The position numbers were made by a program, and so were the translations under genes. Positions 8,925 through 17,201 of a DNA stretch of 64,000 nt are shown here, one piece after another. Source of the DNA: Chryseobacterium balustinum. Its GTDB lineage: Bacteria > Bacteroidota > Bacteroidia > Flavobacteriales > Weeksellaceae. The notes beneath the pieces were generated by a model. It saw only the letters and a list, made by a program, of their open reading frames with translations, made no database searches and was not told the DNA's origin. The stretch spans positions 1 through 64,000 of the forward strand of contig NZ_FUZE01000003.1 of NCBI RefSeq assembly GCF_900168205.1, given 5' to 3'. Each line of letters opens with the position of its first letter. The stretch's first letter is position 1.

Positions 8925-8955
8925 AAGCCTTACCCGATAATCTCAGGTAAGGCTT
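8925..8955. terminator. Bidirectional terminator
   Basis: Ten-base perfect stem AAGCCTTACC / GGTAAGGCTT between the convergent ends of the T9SS cargo gene and the FAS1 gene, with A-rich sequence on the left and a shorter T/A stretch on the right, so it can serve both. Confidence 0.8.
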
Positions 8956-8982
8956 CCTTAAAATAAACTATAAAAACTAAAA

Positions 8983-9552
8983 TTAGGGCATCAATACCGT
9001 ATCAATTACGTGTATTACACCATTTGACTGATTAACGTCAGCAATCGTAACTTTTGCTTTGTTACCTTTTGCATCGGTAACATATAAATCTTTTCCTTTT
9101 GTCCAAAATGTAAGCTCTTCACCCTGTACCGTTTTCATCATTGCTTTACCATTTCCTGCTTTTACCGCTGCCCAAACTTGTTTTGTACTATATTTTCCAG
9201 GTAAAACATGATACGTTAAAATTTTTGTAAGCATTGCCTTGTTCTCTGGTTTTACCAAATTTTCAACAGTTCCTGCGGGTAATTTTGCAAATGCTGCATC
9301 AGTTGGTGCAAATACAGTAAAAGGACCCTTGCTTTGAAGCGTTTCTACTAAACCGGCAGCTTTTACGGCAGCAACCAAAGTTTTGTGGTCTTTGGAGTTC
9401 ATTGCATTTTCAACAATATTTTTCGAAGGATACATTGCGGCACCACCTACCATTACAGTTTTTTCTTTCATTTGCTGTGCAGCTGCATTTCCACTGAATG
9501 CGAATGATAAAGCGACCATTCCGAATACTGCGATTTTTGATCTTGTGTTCAT
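8983..9552 (-). CDS. Fasciclin (FAS1) domain secreted protein
   Basis: A 189-residue exported protein: signal peptide (cleavage near GNAAAQQ, residue about 26), then one FAS1 domain. Both conserved FAS1 boxes are visible, [21 protein letters not shown] near residues 78-98 and the TYHVLPGKY...[13 protein letters not shown] blocks. FAS1 domains mediate adhesion or cell-surface interactions. It is transcribed divergently from an ECF sigma factor and RskA-type anti-sigma factor; in Mycobacterium tuberculosis the SigK/RskA pair controls the FAS1 proteins MPT70 and MPT83, so this gene is a likely target of the adjacent pair (inference). Confidence 0.92.
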   Translation of the reverse strand: MNTRSKIAVFGMVALSFAFSGNAAAQQMKEKTVMVGGAAMYPSKNIVENAMNSKDHKTLVAAVKAAGLVETLQSKGPFTVFAPTDAAFAKLPAGTVENLVKPENKAMLTKILTYHVLPGKYSTKQVWAAVKAGNGKAMMKTVQGEELTFWTKGKDLYVTDAKGNKAKVTIADVNQSNGVIHVIDTVLMP

Positions 9553-9665
9553 TTCTTTAATTTTTTTTAATTATTATTGAGTAAGTAATTTTGTTTGTTA
9601 TCATCATTTACGAAGCTCAGTTTGGTTTAGATTTAAGAATTTAAATTTTAACAATAATTAACGGT

Positions 9666-9688
9666 AATTGATTATTTTTTAATCAATT
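9666..9688. promoter_or_regulatory. Palindrome in the FAS1/sigma divergent region
   Basis: Nine-base perfect arms AATTGATTA and TAATCAATT around five T residues, in the 250-bp intergenic region between the FAS1 gene and the ECF sigma gene. No coding or terminator context explains it; it is a candidate operator. Confidence 0.4.
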
Positions 9689-9741
9689 CTGTGTGGTATG
9701 TAATTTTTAAAAGTTTTTTCTCATTATTTATATTATTTCAT

Positions 9742-9749
9742 TACATTTG
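9742..9749 (+). promoter_or_regulatory. -7-like box (TACATTTG) before the sigma gene
   Basis: Exact match to TAnnTTTG just upstream of the putative ATG at 9752. If used, transcription would begin at or slightly after that ATG, which bears on which start codon the sigma factor uses. No -33 TTG is well placed. Confidence 0.4.
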
Positions 9750-9803
9750 AAATGAAAAATATTCACCATAAAAACAAATTATTCAGAAGAAGAACTTATC
9801 GTT

Positions 9804-10313
9804 TTGCTGAGACAGAAAAACGAAGCTGGTTTTCATCACTTGTATGATAACTATTCTGGTGCGTTGTATGGTGTAATTCTCAGAATTGTTCAGTCTAAAG
9901 AATATACAGAAGAGATTATTCAGGATGTTTTTGTAAAAATCTGGAATTCCATTCATCAATATGATGCTGCGAAAGGTAGATTTTATACTTGGATGATTAA
10001 TATTGCAAGAAACACGGCAATTGATTATCTTAAATCTAAAAGCTTTCAAAACCAACTTAAAAACCAACCTTTGCCAGATTTCGTATATGAGAATGCGGAA
10101 CTTACAACCACCAATAATTCAGATTTTATTGGGTTTAATAAAGTGCTTGAAAGTTTGGAATCTGATAAGCAGGAACTCATTGATCTTGCCTATTATCAAG
10201 GATTTACGCAGAGTGAAATATCAGAAAAACTGAATATGCCGTTAGGCACTGTAAAGACCAAAATGCGAAATGCATTGATTAAATTAAAAGACTTGTTAAA
10301 AGATTATCAATAA
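9804..10313 (+). CDS. ECF-type RNA polymerase sigma factor (SigK-like context)
   Basis: A 169-residue sigma-70 family protein from the TTG used here. Region 2 (FHHLYDNYSGALYGVILRIV...EIIQDVFVKIWN, about 10-50, then AAKGRFYTWMINIARNTAIDYLKSK) and region 4 (ELIDLAYYQGFTQSEISEKLNMPLGTVKTKMRNALIKL, about 125-162) are both clear. The frame stays open upstream with sequence typical of the family (NYSEEELIVL) but has no ATG/GTG. Removing one A from the A5 run at 9770-9774 would join it to an ATG at 9752. The true N-terminus is therefore uncertain. It is followed one base later by its anti-sigma gene. Confidence 0.88.
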   Translation: MLRQKNEAGFHHLYDNYSGALYGVILRIVQSKEYTEEIIQDVFVKIWNSIHQYDAAKGRFYTWMINIARNTAIDYLKSKSFQNQLKNQPLPDFVYENAELTTTNNSDFIGFNKVLESLESDKQELIDLAYYQGFTQSEISEKLNMPLGTVKTKMRNALIKLKDLLKDYQ

Positions 10314-10314
10314 A

Positions 10315-11139
10315 TTGGATAGTAAAGAATACATATCATCCGGAATTCTAGAATCTTACATTCTAGGTCTTGCTTCTCCCGAGGAAGCAGGTATTTTGGA
10401 GTGTGTGATGAAGAATAATACTGAAGTAAAAGCTGCGTACGAAGAGGCGCAAAAAACTTTTGAATTGCTTGCAACTGCACAGGCAATGACACCACCCACT
10501 GATTTGAAAGCAAAAATCTGGGATAAAATTCAACTTGAACAAGAAGTTGTAGAAGAGAAACCTGTAATTCCTATTAATAATGTTGAACCAAAAACGGAAA
10601 CTCAACAGGTAACGCAGGAAATAAAAGTAGAAAAAAATAACAGCTGGAAAACCTTCGCAGTGGCTGCATCTGTTTTATTTTTAGTAAGTATTGGAGGCAA
10701 TTTGTTTTGGATGAACAGCCAAAACGAATTGAAAAACGAATTAGCTGGTTTAAAATCTGATAAGCAATCTCAAAACCTTGCGATGCAAAATCTTGAGCAA
10801 AAATTGAAGATTACTTCAAACCCGAATATGCTTAAAATTGTTTTGGCGGGTGTTGAAAAACATCCCGAATCCAACGCTGTGGTATATTGGGATAAAACTT
10901 CTAAAGATGTTTATTTAACCGCAAATAGTTTGCCAAAAGCCCCGGAAGGAATGCAATACCAGCTTTGGGCAATTGCAGACGGAAAACCAGTGAGTGCAGG
11001 AATGTACACCGACGAAAAAGATGCTAAAATAGCTTTAGCTAATATTCCAAACGCACAGGCTTTTGCCATTACTTTGGAAAAAGAAGGTGGAAGTGAAATT
11101 CCTACAATGGAAAACATGTATGTAATGGGAGGAGTTTAA
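10315..11139 (+). CDS. RskA-type anti-sigma factor
   Basis: A 274-residue single-pass membrane protein starting at a TTG one base after the sigma stop codon, implying translational coupling. The N-terminal cytoplasmic part (ISSGILESYILGLASPEEAGILE, about 6-30) is a zinc-less anti-sigma domain of the RskA kind; a transmembrane helix (TFAVAASVLFLVSIGGNLFW) lies near residues 112-131; a coiled coil follows, then the RskA C-terminal extracytoplasmic domain (VVYWDKTSKDVYLTANSLPKAPEG...YQLWAI, about 187-225, ending in ALANIPNAQAFAITLEKEGG). It should hold the sigma factor at the membrane until proteolysis releases it. A terminator follows. Confidence 0.9.
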   Translation: MDSKEYISSGILESYILGLASPEEAGILECVMKNNTEVKAAYEEAQKTFELLATAQAMTPPTDLKAKIWDKIQLEQEVVEEKPVIPINNVEPKTETQQVTQEIKVEKNNSWKTFAVAASVLFLVSIGGNLFWMNSQNELKNELAGLKSDKQSQNLAMQNLEQKLKITSNPNMLKIVLAGVEKHPESNAVVYWDKTSKDVYLTANSLPKAPEGMQYQLWAIADGKPVSAGMYTDEKDAKIALANIPNAQAFAITLEKEGGSEIPTMENMYVMGGV

Positions 11140-11163
11140 AAATTCCCTTGAACAATAAATTGA

Positions 11164-11192
11164 AAAACTCTTATCATTGATAAGAGTTTTTT
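11164..11192 (+). terminator. Rho-independent terminator of the sigma/anti-sigma operon
   Basis: Twelve-base perfect stem AAAACTCTTATC / GATAAGAGTTTT with a three-base loop and a T-run, 24 bp after the anti-sigma stop codon and just before the convergent uvrC end. Confidence 0.9.
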
Positions 11193-11195
11193 ATT

Positions 11196-12989
11196 TTATC
11201 CGGCATTGAAAAATTCCCAGATTATTTTTGCCTTAGATTTTCCTAAGATTTCTTCTAAAGTTTCAAGGTTGGCTTCTTTTATTCTTTTTACTGATTTTAA
11301 TTTAGATAAAAGCAATTCAATTGTTTTTTCACCAACCCCAGGAATTTCTTCAAGCTCAGATTTTATCGTAGAATTGGTACGTCTTGTTCTATGATGTCTT
11401 ACTCCAAAACGGTGCGCTTCGTCACGTACTTGTTGTAAAATTTTAAGCGTTTCGGATTTTTTATCGAGATATAACGGAATAGGATCTTCGGGAAAGAAAA
11501 TTTCTTCCAATCTTTTGGCAATTCCCACAATGGTAATTTTTCCGTAAAGACCAAGAAGTTTTAAACTTTTTACCGCGGAAGACAGCTGTCCTTTTCCACC
11601 GTCAATCAAAATTAATTGGGGCAAACTTTCGCCTTCCTCCAGCATTCTTTTATAGCGTCTGAAAATTACTTCTTCCATCGTTTTAAAATCATCGGGACCA
11701 ATAACCGTTTTTGGATGGAAAATTCTATAATCTGCTTTACTTGCTTTTCCGTTTTTGAAAACAACACACGCCGAAACCGGATTGGTTCCCTGAATATTAG
11801 AGTTATCAAAACCCTCGATATGTCTTGGTTCAACAGGCATTCTCAGAAGTTTTTGCATTTCCGCCATAATTCTGTTCGAATGTCTTTCAGGATCTACAAT
11901 TTGTACCTGTTTCAGTTTTTCAATTCTGTATTCTTTGGCATTTTTTTCAGAAAGCTCAACGATTCTTTTCTTGTCACCCACTTTCGGAACAATCAGCTTT
12001 ACATTAGGAATTTCAACAGTTAAGTGAAAAGGAAGCAAAACTTCTTTAGAATCAGAATCAAATTTTTGGCGGATTTCAATCAACGCTTCTTCCATGATTT
12101 CTTCATCGGTTTCTTCAAGCATTTTCTTGATTTCTGTCGTAAAACTCTGAATAATGTTACCGTTTCTAATCTTAAAATAATTAACGTAAGCCGCCGTTTC
12201 ATCACTCGTCATTCCAAAAACATCTACATCATCAATATCCGGATTTACCACCGTATGTTTTACCTGATAATCCTCCAGAATATCGAGCCTTTCTTTGATG
12301 AGCTGAGCATTTTCAAACTGAAGATTAGATGCGTATTTCGTCATTTGATTAACAAGATATTCTTTTGCTCTTCGGAAATCACCTTTTACAATCCCGCGAA
12401 TAGCATCTATTTTTTGGTCATAATCTTCTTTGCTTTCCAAATCTTCACACGGTCCTTCACAGTTTTTAATATGAAACTCAAGGCAGACTTTGTATTTTCC
12501 TTCCTCAATTTTTTTTGGAGCTAAATTTAAATTACAGGTACGCAGTTTATAAATATGCTTAATCGTATCCAATAAAATCTTTGCAGGACGCACTTTTGCG
12601 TAAGGACCAAAATATTCAGAACCGTCTTTTATTTTATTTCTTGTGAGAAAAATTCTAGGAAAATCTTCATTCTTAATGCAAATCCACGGATATGTTTTGT
12701 CGTCTTTCAACATCACATTGTAGAAAGGTTGATGTTCTTTAATCAGATTGTTTTCCAATAAAAGTGCATCATATTCACTGTTGACAATGGTGGTTTCAAG
12801 ACGGTTGATTTTTCCAACCATAATTCTGGTACGGTAACCGGAAAGGGTTTTGTTGAAATAAGAAAGTACTCTTTTCTTTAGATTTTTTGCCTTACCTACA
12901 TACAGTAGATTTTCATTTTTATCGTAATATCGATAAACGCCCGGTTCTGATGGTAAAGTTTTAAGCTGTAATTCTAAAGACGGATTCAT
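11196..12989 (-). CDS. uvrC: UvrABC excinuclease subunit C
   Basis: A 597-residue nucleotide-excision-repair nuclease of normal family length. In order: GIY-YIG nuclease domain (PGVYRYYDKNENLLYVGKAKNLKKR, about 16-40) for the 3' incision, a cysteine-containing region (CNLNLAPKKIEEGKYKVCLEFHIKNCEGPC), a UVR motif (FENAQLIKERLDILEDY, about 224-240), the RNase H-like C-terminal endonuclease (EGFDNSNIQGTNPVSACVVF, LILIDGGKGQL) for the 5' incision, and helix-hairpin-helix motifs (EEIPGVGEKTIELLLSKLKS) near the C-terminus. It is a single gene converging on the anti-sigma operon. UvrA and UvrB are not in the window. Confidence 0.97.
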   Translation of the reverse strand: MNPSLELQLKTLPSEPGVYRYYDKNENLLYVGKAKNLKKRVLSYFNKTLSGYRTRIMVGKINRLETTIVNSEYDALLLENNLIKEHQPFYNVMLKDDKTYPWICIKNEDFPRIFLTRNKIKDGSEYFGPYAKVRPAKILLDTIKHIYKLRTCNLNLAPKKIEEGKYKVCLEFHIKNCEGPCEDLESKEDYDQKIDAIRGIVKGDFRRAKEYLVNQMTKYASNLQFENAQLIKERLDILEDYQVKHTVVNPDIDDVDVFGMTSDETAAYVNYFKIRNGNIIQSFTTEIKKMLEETDEEIMEEALIEIRQKFDSDSKEVLLPFHLTVEIPNVKLIVPKVGDKKRIVELSEKNAKEYRIEKLKQVQIVDPERHSNRIMAEMQKLLRMPVEPRHIEGFDNSNIQGTNPVSACVVFKNGKASKADYRIFHPKTVIGPDDFKTMEEVIFRRYKRMLEEGESLPQLILIDGGKGQLSSAVKSLKLLGLYGKITIVGIAKRLEEIFFPEDPIPLYLDKKSETLKILQQVRDEAHRFGVRHHRTRRTNSTIKSELEEIPGVGEKTIELLLSKLKSVKRIKEANLETLEEILGKSKAKIIWEFFNAG

Positions 12990-13033
12990 AACACAAAATT
13001 AAGCATTCTCAATGTATTTAAAAACAACAAAAA

Positions 13034-13056
13034 AAGCTGTAGAATTTCTACAGCTT
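13034..13056 (-). terminator. Rho-independent terminator of the secreted-protein gene
   Basis: GCTGTAGAA / TTCTACAGC stem with a T-run on the minus strand, 22 bp beyond the stop of the gene at 13078-13839. Confidence 0.8.
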
Positions 13057-13077
13057 CAGATTATATTTAAAATAATT

Positions 13078-13839
13078 TTATCCGTTTGTCATTTCAGTGT
13101 ATTGACTTACCAAAAAGCTGAAATAATCCCATTCTACAGATTTTTTAGGATATTTTTTCATAAATTCTGCATTGTCACCAAATAATAAATCGTAGTTGTC
13201 TTCAAAATCATCTTTATGTAGCCACATTACTTTGTCGCCTTTTTTTACATAGAAAGATTTGATAACTCCGCCACCCAATTGAGGACCACCAAAAGAAACA
13301 CCTCCGGTTTCTTTAGCTCTCGGATCATGATAAACGGAGATAATGTCGCTGAATTCAGGATTGATAAGCTGCATCAAAAATTCTTTATCATCTTTTTTAT
13401 TCTTTAAAGAAACAGTTTGATTCACAAAGTGAATGTTTTCTCCCGTTGTATTTTTTGTCAGCTTTTTAGTTCCGAAGTTCCTGATGTTTCCAAAATATTT
13501 TCCAACTTTTGCAATCTTTTCGGCATTACTTGGATAAATATACATTTCACTTACATTTTCAGCATTAAAAGTCATTTGCTTTTTTGTAGCGCTGTCTTTA
13601 ATGGCAATTTCGTAAATCTGTCCTTTTTTAGAGTCAACTTTACTGCAATATCCTTTATTTACAGTTCCGTCTTTCATGATAATGGTAGATATTTTCTTTG
13701 GAGATGGAATGTTAAAACCTTCATTGAAAAGATAGGTTTCCATTTTTTTGATCTCTTCCTTAGAATACTTCACTTTGTCTTGAGCGAATGAGAATGCACT
13801 TGTCAACGAAAGTGCCAATAATAAAGCTTTAAATTTCAT
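13078..13839 (-). CDS. Secreted protein of unknown function
   Basis: A 253-residue protein with a signal peptide (cleavage near SFAQ, residue about 20). No recognised family. It is lysine-rich, with a Gly-rich stretch (GGVSFGGPQLGGGV) near residue 180 and aromatic residues toward the end. The region ISTIIMKDGTVNKGYC...KGQIYEIAIKDSATKKQMTFNAENVSEMYIYP resembles a small beta-rich domain. It is a single transcription unit with its own terminator, upstream of uvrC on the same strand and divergent from hutH; neither neighbour suggests a function. Confidence 0.75.
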   Translation of the reverse strand: MKFKALLLALSLTSAFSFAQDKVKYSKEEIKKMETYLFNEGFNIPSPKKISTIIMKDGTVNKGYCSKVDSKKGQIYEIAIKDSATKKQMTFNAENVSEMYIYPSNAEKIAKVGKYFGNIRNFGTKKLTKNTTGENIHFVNQTVSLKNKKDDKEFLMQLINPEFSDIISVYHDPRAKETGGVSFGGPQLGGGVIKSFYVKKGDKVMWLHKDDFEDNYDLLFGDNAEFMKKYPKKSVEWDYFSFLVSQYTEMTNG

Positions 13840-14022
13840 AGATATTAGTTTAAAATAATACGGTAAAAATAGCTAAATAATTGTTGATTTGATAAAATAT
13901 TTTGTGATTGTTGAGTATTTTTATGAGCCAAAATATTGTTTAATTTAAGAATGCTGTATTTTAGCTTTAATCGGCTTTTTCAGTGTGCTTCAAAATGTGT
14001 ATTTTTAAGCAAATTTTTTGAA

Positions 14023-15513
14023 ATGATATACGGTATAGATACTTTCAGTTTTCATGATGTTTTGGAAATCTGTAAAGACCCAAATAAAGCTCAATTAAGT
14101 AAAGAAGCGAAAGAACAAATTTTAAAATCTCAGAATAATGTAAAACAGATTGTAGAGTCAGACCGATGTGTTTATGGGATTAATACAGGATTCGGACCGC
14201 TTTGTGATACTAAAATTTCAGCTGACGAAACAGCTCAGCTTCAGTATAATTTAATTATTTCTCACGCAGTAGGAGTGGGGAAACCTATTGATAAAGAATT
14301 TTCAAAAATCATGATGATTGCGAAAGTTCATGCTTTGTCGAAAGGTTTTTCGGGAGTTTCTTTGGAAGTAATCGAAAGATTTATTGTGATGCTTGAAAAA
14401 GATATTATTCCTGTAGTTCCGGAACAGGGTTCTGTAGGGGCTTCGGGAGATTTGGCTCCTTTATCACATTTAGTTTTACCACTTTTAGGACTTGGACAGG
14501 TTTGGGTAGGAAACGAGATTTTCGAAACGGCTGAAGTTTTAGAAAAAAACAATCTTGAGCCATTGGTTTTAGGACCGAAAGAAGGTTTAGGATTAATCAA
14601 CGGAACTCAGTTTATTCTGGCTCACGCGATAAAAGGTTTAGAAAAATTTGAATATTTATTAGACTTAGCAGATATGACGGCTGCAATGAGTCTTGAAGCT
14701 TACAGAGGTTCAGCAAGTCCGTTTAAAAAAGAACTTCATGACATCAGACCGTTTGAAGGAAGCAAAAAAGTAGCAGCGAGAATGCTGAAATTTTTAAAGA
14801 ATTCTGAAAACCTAAAAGCTCACGAAGAATGCGAAAGAGTACAGGATCCTTATTCTATGAGATGTGTTCCTCAAGTTCACGGCGCAAGTAGAAATGCTTT
14901 TGAACATCTTAAAATAATGGCAGAAACAGAATTAAATTCTGTTACCGATAATCCGATTGTATTAAGCGCAGAAGAATCTATTTCTGGTGGAAATTTCCAC
15001 GGACAATTGATGGCAATGCCATTAGATTATGCAACTTTAGCTGTAGCTGAATTGGGAAATATTTCAGACAGAAGAAGTTATTTATTATTGGAAGGAAAGT
15101 ACGGTTTACCAAGATTGTTGACTGAAAGCTCAGGTTTGAATTCAGGATTTATGATTCCGCAATATACTTCTGCAGCGTTGGTTACTGAAAACAAAACGCT
15201 TTGTTTCCCGGCTTCTGCAGATTCTATCCCGACAAGTTTAGGTCAGGAAGATCACGTTTCTATGGGAAGTATTTCCGGTAGAAAATTCAATCAGGTTTTA
15301 GGTAATTTAGTCAATATTTTGGCGGTTGAATTAATGTTTGCAGCTCAAGGTTTAGAATTTAGAAGACCGGCAAAATGTTCAAAAATTATTGAAGAAAACT
15401 TTGCCATTCTTCGTTCAAAAGTTGATAAATTGGAAGATGACCGATTGATTGGAAAAGATATGTTGGCCATTGCTGAACTCATTAATGATAGAAAGTTTGT
15501 GGTGAATTTTTAA
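14023..15513 (+). CDS. hutH: Histidine ammonia-lyase
   Basis: A 496-residue MIO-dependent enzyme that deaminates histidine to urocanate, the first step of histidine degradation. The Ala-Ser-Gly triad that cyclises to the MIO cofactor lies in GASGDLAPL at about 139-147; other family blocks include YGINTGFGPL (51-60), QDPYSMRCVPQVHG and TDNP. I place the start at 14023, where MIYGIDTFSF matches the usual N-terminus; the frame extends 29 codons further upstream but that leader does not look like the family. No other hut genes are adjacent, so the rest of the pathway is elsewhere. An aromatic amino acid lyase is less likely given the length and sequence. Confidence 0.93.
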   Translation: MIYGIDTFSFHDVLEICKDPNKAQLSKEAKEQILKSQNNVKQIVESDRCVYGINTGFGPLCDTKISADETAQLQYNLIISHAVGVGKPIDKEFSKIMMIAKVHALSKGFSGVSLEVIERFIVMLEKDIIPVVPEQGSVGASGDLAPLSHLVLPLLGLGQVWVGNEIFETAEVLEKNNLEPLVLGPKEGLGLINGTQFILAHAIKGLEKFEYLLDLADMTAAMSLEAYRGSASPFKKELHDIRPFEGSKKVAARMLKFLKNSENLKAHEECERVQDPYSMRCVPQVHGASRNAFEHLKIMAETELNSVTDNPIVLSAEESISGGNFHGQLMAMPLDYATLAVAELGNISDRRSYLLLEGKYGLPRLLTESSGLNSGFMIPQYTSAALVTENKTLCFPASADSIPTSLGQEDHVSMGSISGRKFNQVLGNLVNILAVELMFAAQGLEFRRPAKCSKIIEENFAILRSKVDKLEDDRLIGKDMLAIAELINDRKFVVNF

Positions 15514-15609
15514 ATTAAATCTCTTGCAGATTAAATAGATTGGGCTGATTTTATATTTTTATCTGCGAAATTTGCTAAATCTGCGAGATGAATTTTAAAT
15601 CCGAATAAA

Positions 15610-16056
15610 ATGCAAATCCTCAGAACAACTTCCGAGAATCTCGATTTTCAAAATCTTGTAAAAAAGTTGGATGCTTATTTAGCTTTTATAGATGGCGAAG
15701 ATCATGCTTTTTATGATCAGTATAATAAAATTGATCTGCTAAAAAACTGTATCGTTATTTTTGAAAATAAAAAACCTGTTGCTTGCGGAGCGATAAAACG
15801 GATTGACGAAAACACAATGGAAGTTAAAAGAATGTTTACACTTCCTGAGTATCGTGGAAAAGGTTTTGCAGCATCAGTTTTAAAAGAATTGGAAATCTGG
15901 ACAAAAGAATTGAGCTATGAAAAAACAGTTTTAGAAACAGGCAAGAAGCAAATAGAAGCTGTTGCTCTTTATAAAAAATGTAACTACACTATTATTCCAA
16001 ATTACGGACAATACGCTGGAATTGAAAATAGTGTTTGTTTTGAGAAAATTTTATAA
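15610..16056 (+). CDS. GNAT family N-acetyltransferase
   Basis: A 148-residue acetyl-CoA-dependent acetyltransferase. The acetyl-CoA-binding motif A is clear: VKRMFTLPEYRGKGFAASVLKELE at about 78-101, with R-G-K-G as the pyrophosphate loop, followed by the motif B strand (KTVLETGKKQIEAVALYKKCNY). The substrate is unknown. It lies about 95 bp after hutH on the same strand and may be read through from it. A terminator hairpin follows closely. Confidence 0.9.
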   Translation: MQILRTTSENLDFQNLVKKLDAYLAFIDGEDHAFYDQYNKIDLLKNCIVIFENKKPVACGAIKRIDENTMEVKRMFTLPEYRGKGFAASVLKELEIWTKELSYEKTVLETGKKQIEAVALYKKCNYTIIPNYGQYAGIENSVCFEKIL

Positions 16057-16069
16057 AAATATCAATAGA

Positions 16070-16091
16070 GTCGGGCTTTAGCCCGGCTTTT
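16070..16091 (+). terminator. Rho-independent terminator
   Basis: CGGGCT / AGCCCG stem followed by CTTTT, 14 bp after the GNAT stop codon. Confidence 0.65.
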
Positions 16092-16148
16092 ATTTTGTAA
16101 TGAGAATTTGGTTTTAGCCAAAACTTTTTTTACTATTTCCCAAGAACA

Positions 16149-16161
16149 GCTCCGGAGGAGC
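16149..16161. repeat. Mini-palindrome, CTCC-N3-GGAG family, copy 3
   Basis: GCTCC-GGA-GGAGC in the intergenic region between the GNAT gene and the TIGR03915-like gene. Confidence 0.6.
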
Positions 16162-16197
16162 GATACCTTTTTAGGATAATAGTAAGACCCACAATTA

Positions 16198-16214
16198 GAA
16201 CTCCGTAGGAGTTC
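16198..16214. repeat. Mini-palindrome, CTCC-N3-GGAG family, copy 4
   Basis: Seven-base perfect arms GAACTCC and GGAGTTC around GTA, 36 bp from copy 3. Copies 3 and 4 form a closely spaced pair, as copies 1 and 2 do. Confidence 0.6.
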
Positions 16215-16240
16215 AATCTTTAAGTAAGAATAGTATTTTT

Positions 16241-16999
16241 TCACCATTTCTCCGTCAAATATTTCCAATATCGTTTCGGAACATGTTGAATATGCAATTT
16301 TGTATTTTTCCTTTCTTTAATATTGGTTTTGGTAAAATAACTTTGCCAAAGCGTCTGATATTTCTTTTCTTCTTTGTGAAATTTTTGCTGATATTGGTTT
16401 AAATCTACCTTTTCATCCGGATAAAAGAATTCACAGTTTTCTAAATCATAAAACAAACCGTAATGTCTTCGTAAATCATAAATCATCCATTTTTGATCGG
16501 CGTAACGATCTTTAAAATGTTTTCTTATTAAAGGCAGAACATTAAAATCAGGATCAATTTTAGCAAAATAAATTTCATCTTGCATTTTTTCAAACCGTAC
16601 AAAAGCAGTCATTCGATGTCTTTCTCGGCTTACCGATTTGCATATTTTTGAAATTTTCAGAATATCTTCATCCGCAAAATTTTGTAATATATTTTCTTCA
16701 GGATATTTGATAGATTGTTTTACGGCAGATAAAATCAGCTTCTCCATTTCCTGATCTTCTGAAAGAAAGACCTGTAACAATTGATGGATTCCCGACTTCC
16801 CAATATTTTGTTCTAATTTGTTTAAAACTCTTTCCGATTTTTCCTGTTGTGTAATCACTTCATGAATTTCTGCAAACATATTTTCCTGCTGGAAATTCTC
16901 TCTGCTAAAAATTTCCACGTCTTGATATCGATATTCAAAAACTTCAAATATCGCAGTAAAAAGTCCGTCAAAACTTCCGTCGTAGAGTAGGGTGGTCAT
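16241..16999 (-). CDS. TIGR03915-like DNA-metabolism protein (radical SAM partner)
   Basis: A 252-residue protein with the features of the TIGR03915/DUF4130 family of probable DNA-metabolism proteins: an N-terminal LLYDGSFDGLFTAIFEVFEY, a central RHRMTAFVRFEK...IYFAKIDPDFNVLPLI segment and KDRYADQKWMIYDLRRHYGLFYD. Members are almost always found beside the radical SAM protein TIGR03916, as here (17202-18458, same strand). The pair is thought to act in DNA repair or modification, but the reaction is not established to my knowledge. About 200 bp containing a foldback repeat separates it from its partner. Confidence 0.85.
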   Translation of the reverse strand: MTTLLYDGSFDGLFTAIFEVFEYRYQDVEIFSRENFQQENMFAEIHEVITQQEKSERVLNKLEQNIGKSGIHQLLQVFLSEDQEMEKLILSAVKQSIKYPEENILQNFADEDILKISKICKSVSRERHRMTAFVRFEKMQDEIYFAKIDPDFNVLPLIRKHFKDRYADQKWMIYDLRRHYGLFYDLENCEFFYPDEKVDLNQYQQKFHKEEKKYQTLWQSYFTKTNIKERKNTKLHIQHVPKRYWKYLTEKW

Positions 17000-17053
17000 G
17001 AGTTAATGTAACAGTTTAATAGTATAACAATCTAACAATTTTTGCAATCATTG

Positions 17054-17129
17054 TGTCATTCTGACGAAGGAAGGATCTTAACTAATTAATTAAGATTCTT
17101 CACTCCACTTTGTTTCGTTCTGAATGACA
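17054..17129. repeat. Foldback repeat (TGTCATTC...GAATGACA)
   Basis: A 76-bp imperfect inverted repeat: TGTCATTCTGACGAAGGAAG on the left mirrored by CTTTGTTTCGTTCTGAATGAC on the right, with TCTTAACTAATTAATTAAGA at the centre. It lies between the two DNA-metabolism genes. It resembles the dispersed TGTCATnCTGAnCGAAG repeats common in Bacteroidota genomes and is related to the element at 23549-23629. Confidence 0.65.
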
Positions 17130-17201
17130 GTTAATCATTTGTTTTCTAATTAAGGTCGTGTTATTCGTGAAAAGTATTCGTAAAATTTGTGTTTAAACAT
17201 A

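Noticed and set aside
12024-12524. A 166-codon plus-strand frame within uvrC.
   Set aside because: It is antisense to conserved UvrC coding and has no domain or upstream signal.
16062-16268. A 68-codon minus-strand frame after the GNAT gene.
   Set aside because: It crosses the terminator hairpin and two palindromes and overlaps the 3' end of the TIGR03915-like gene; no family resemblance, so a chance frame.
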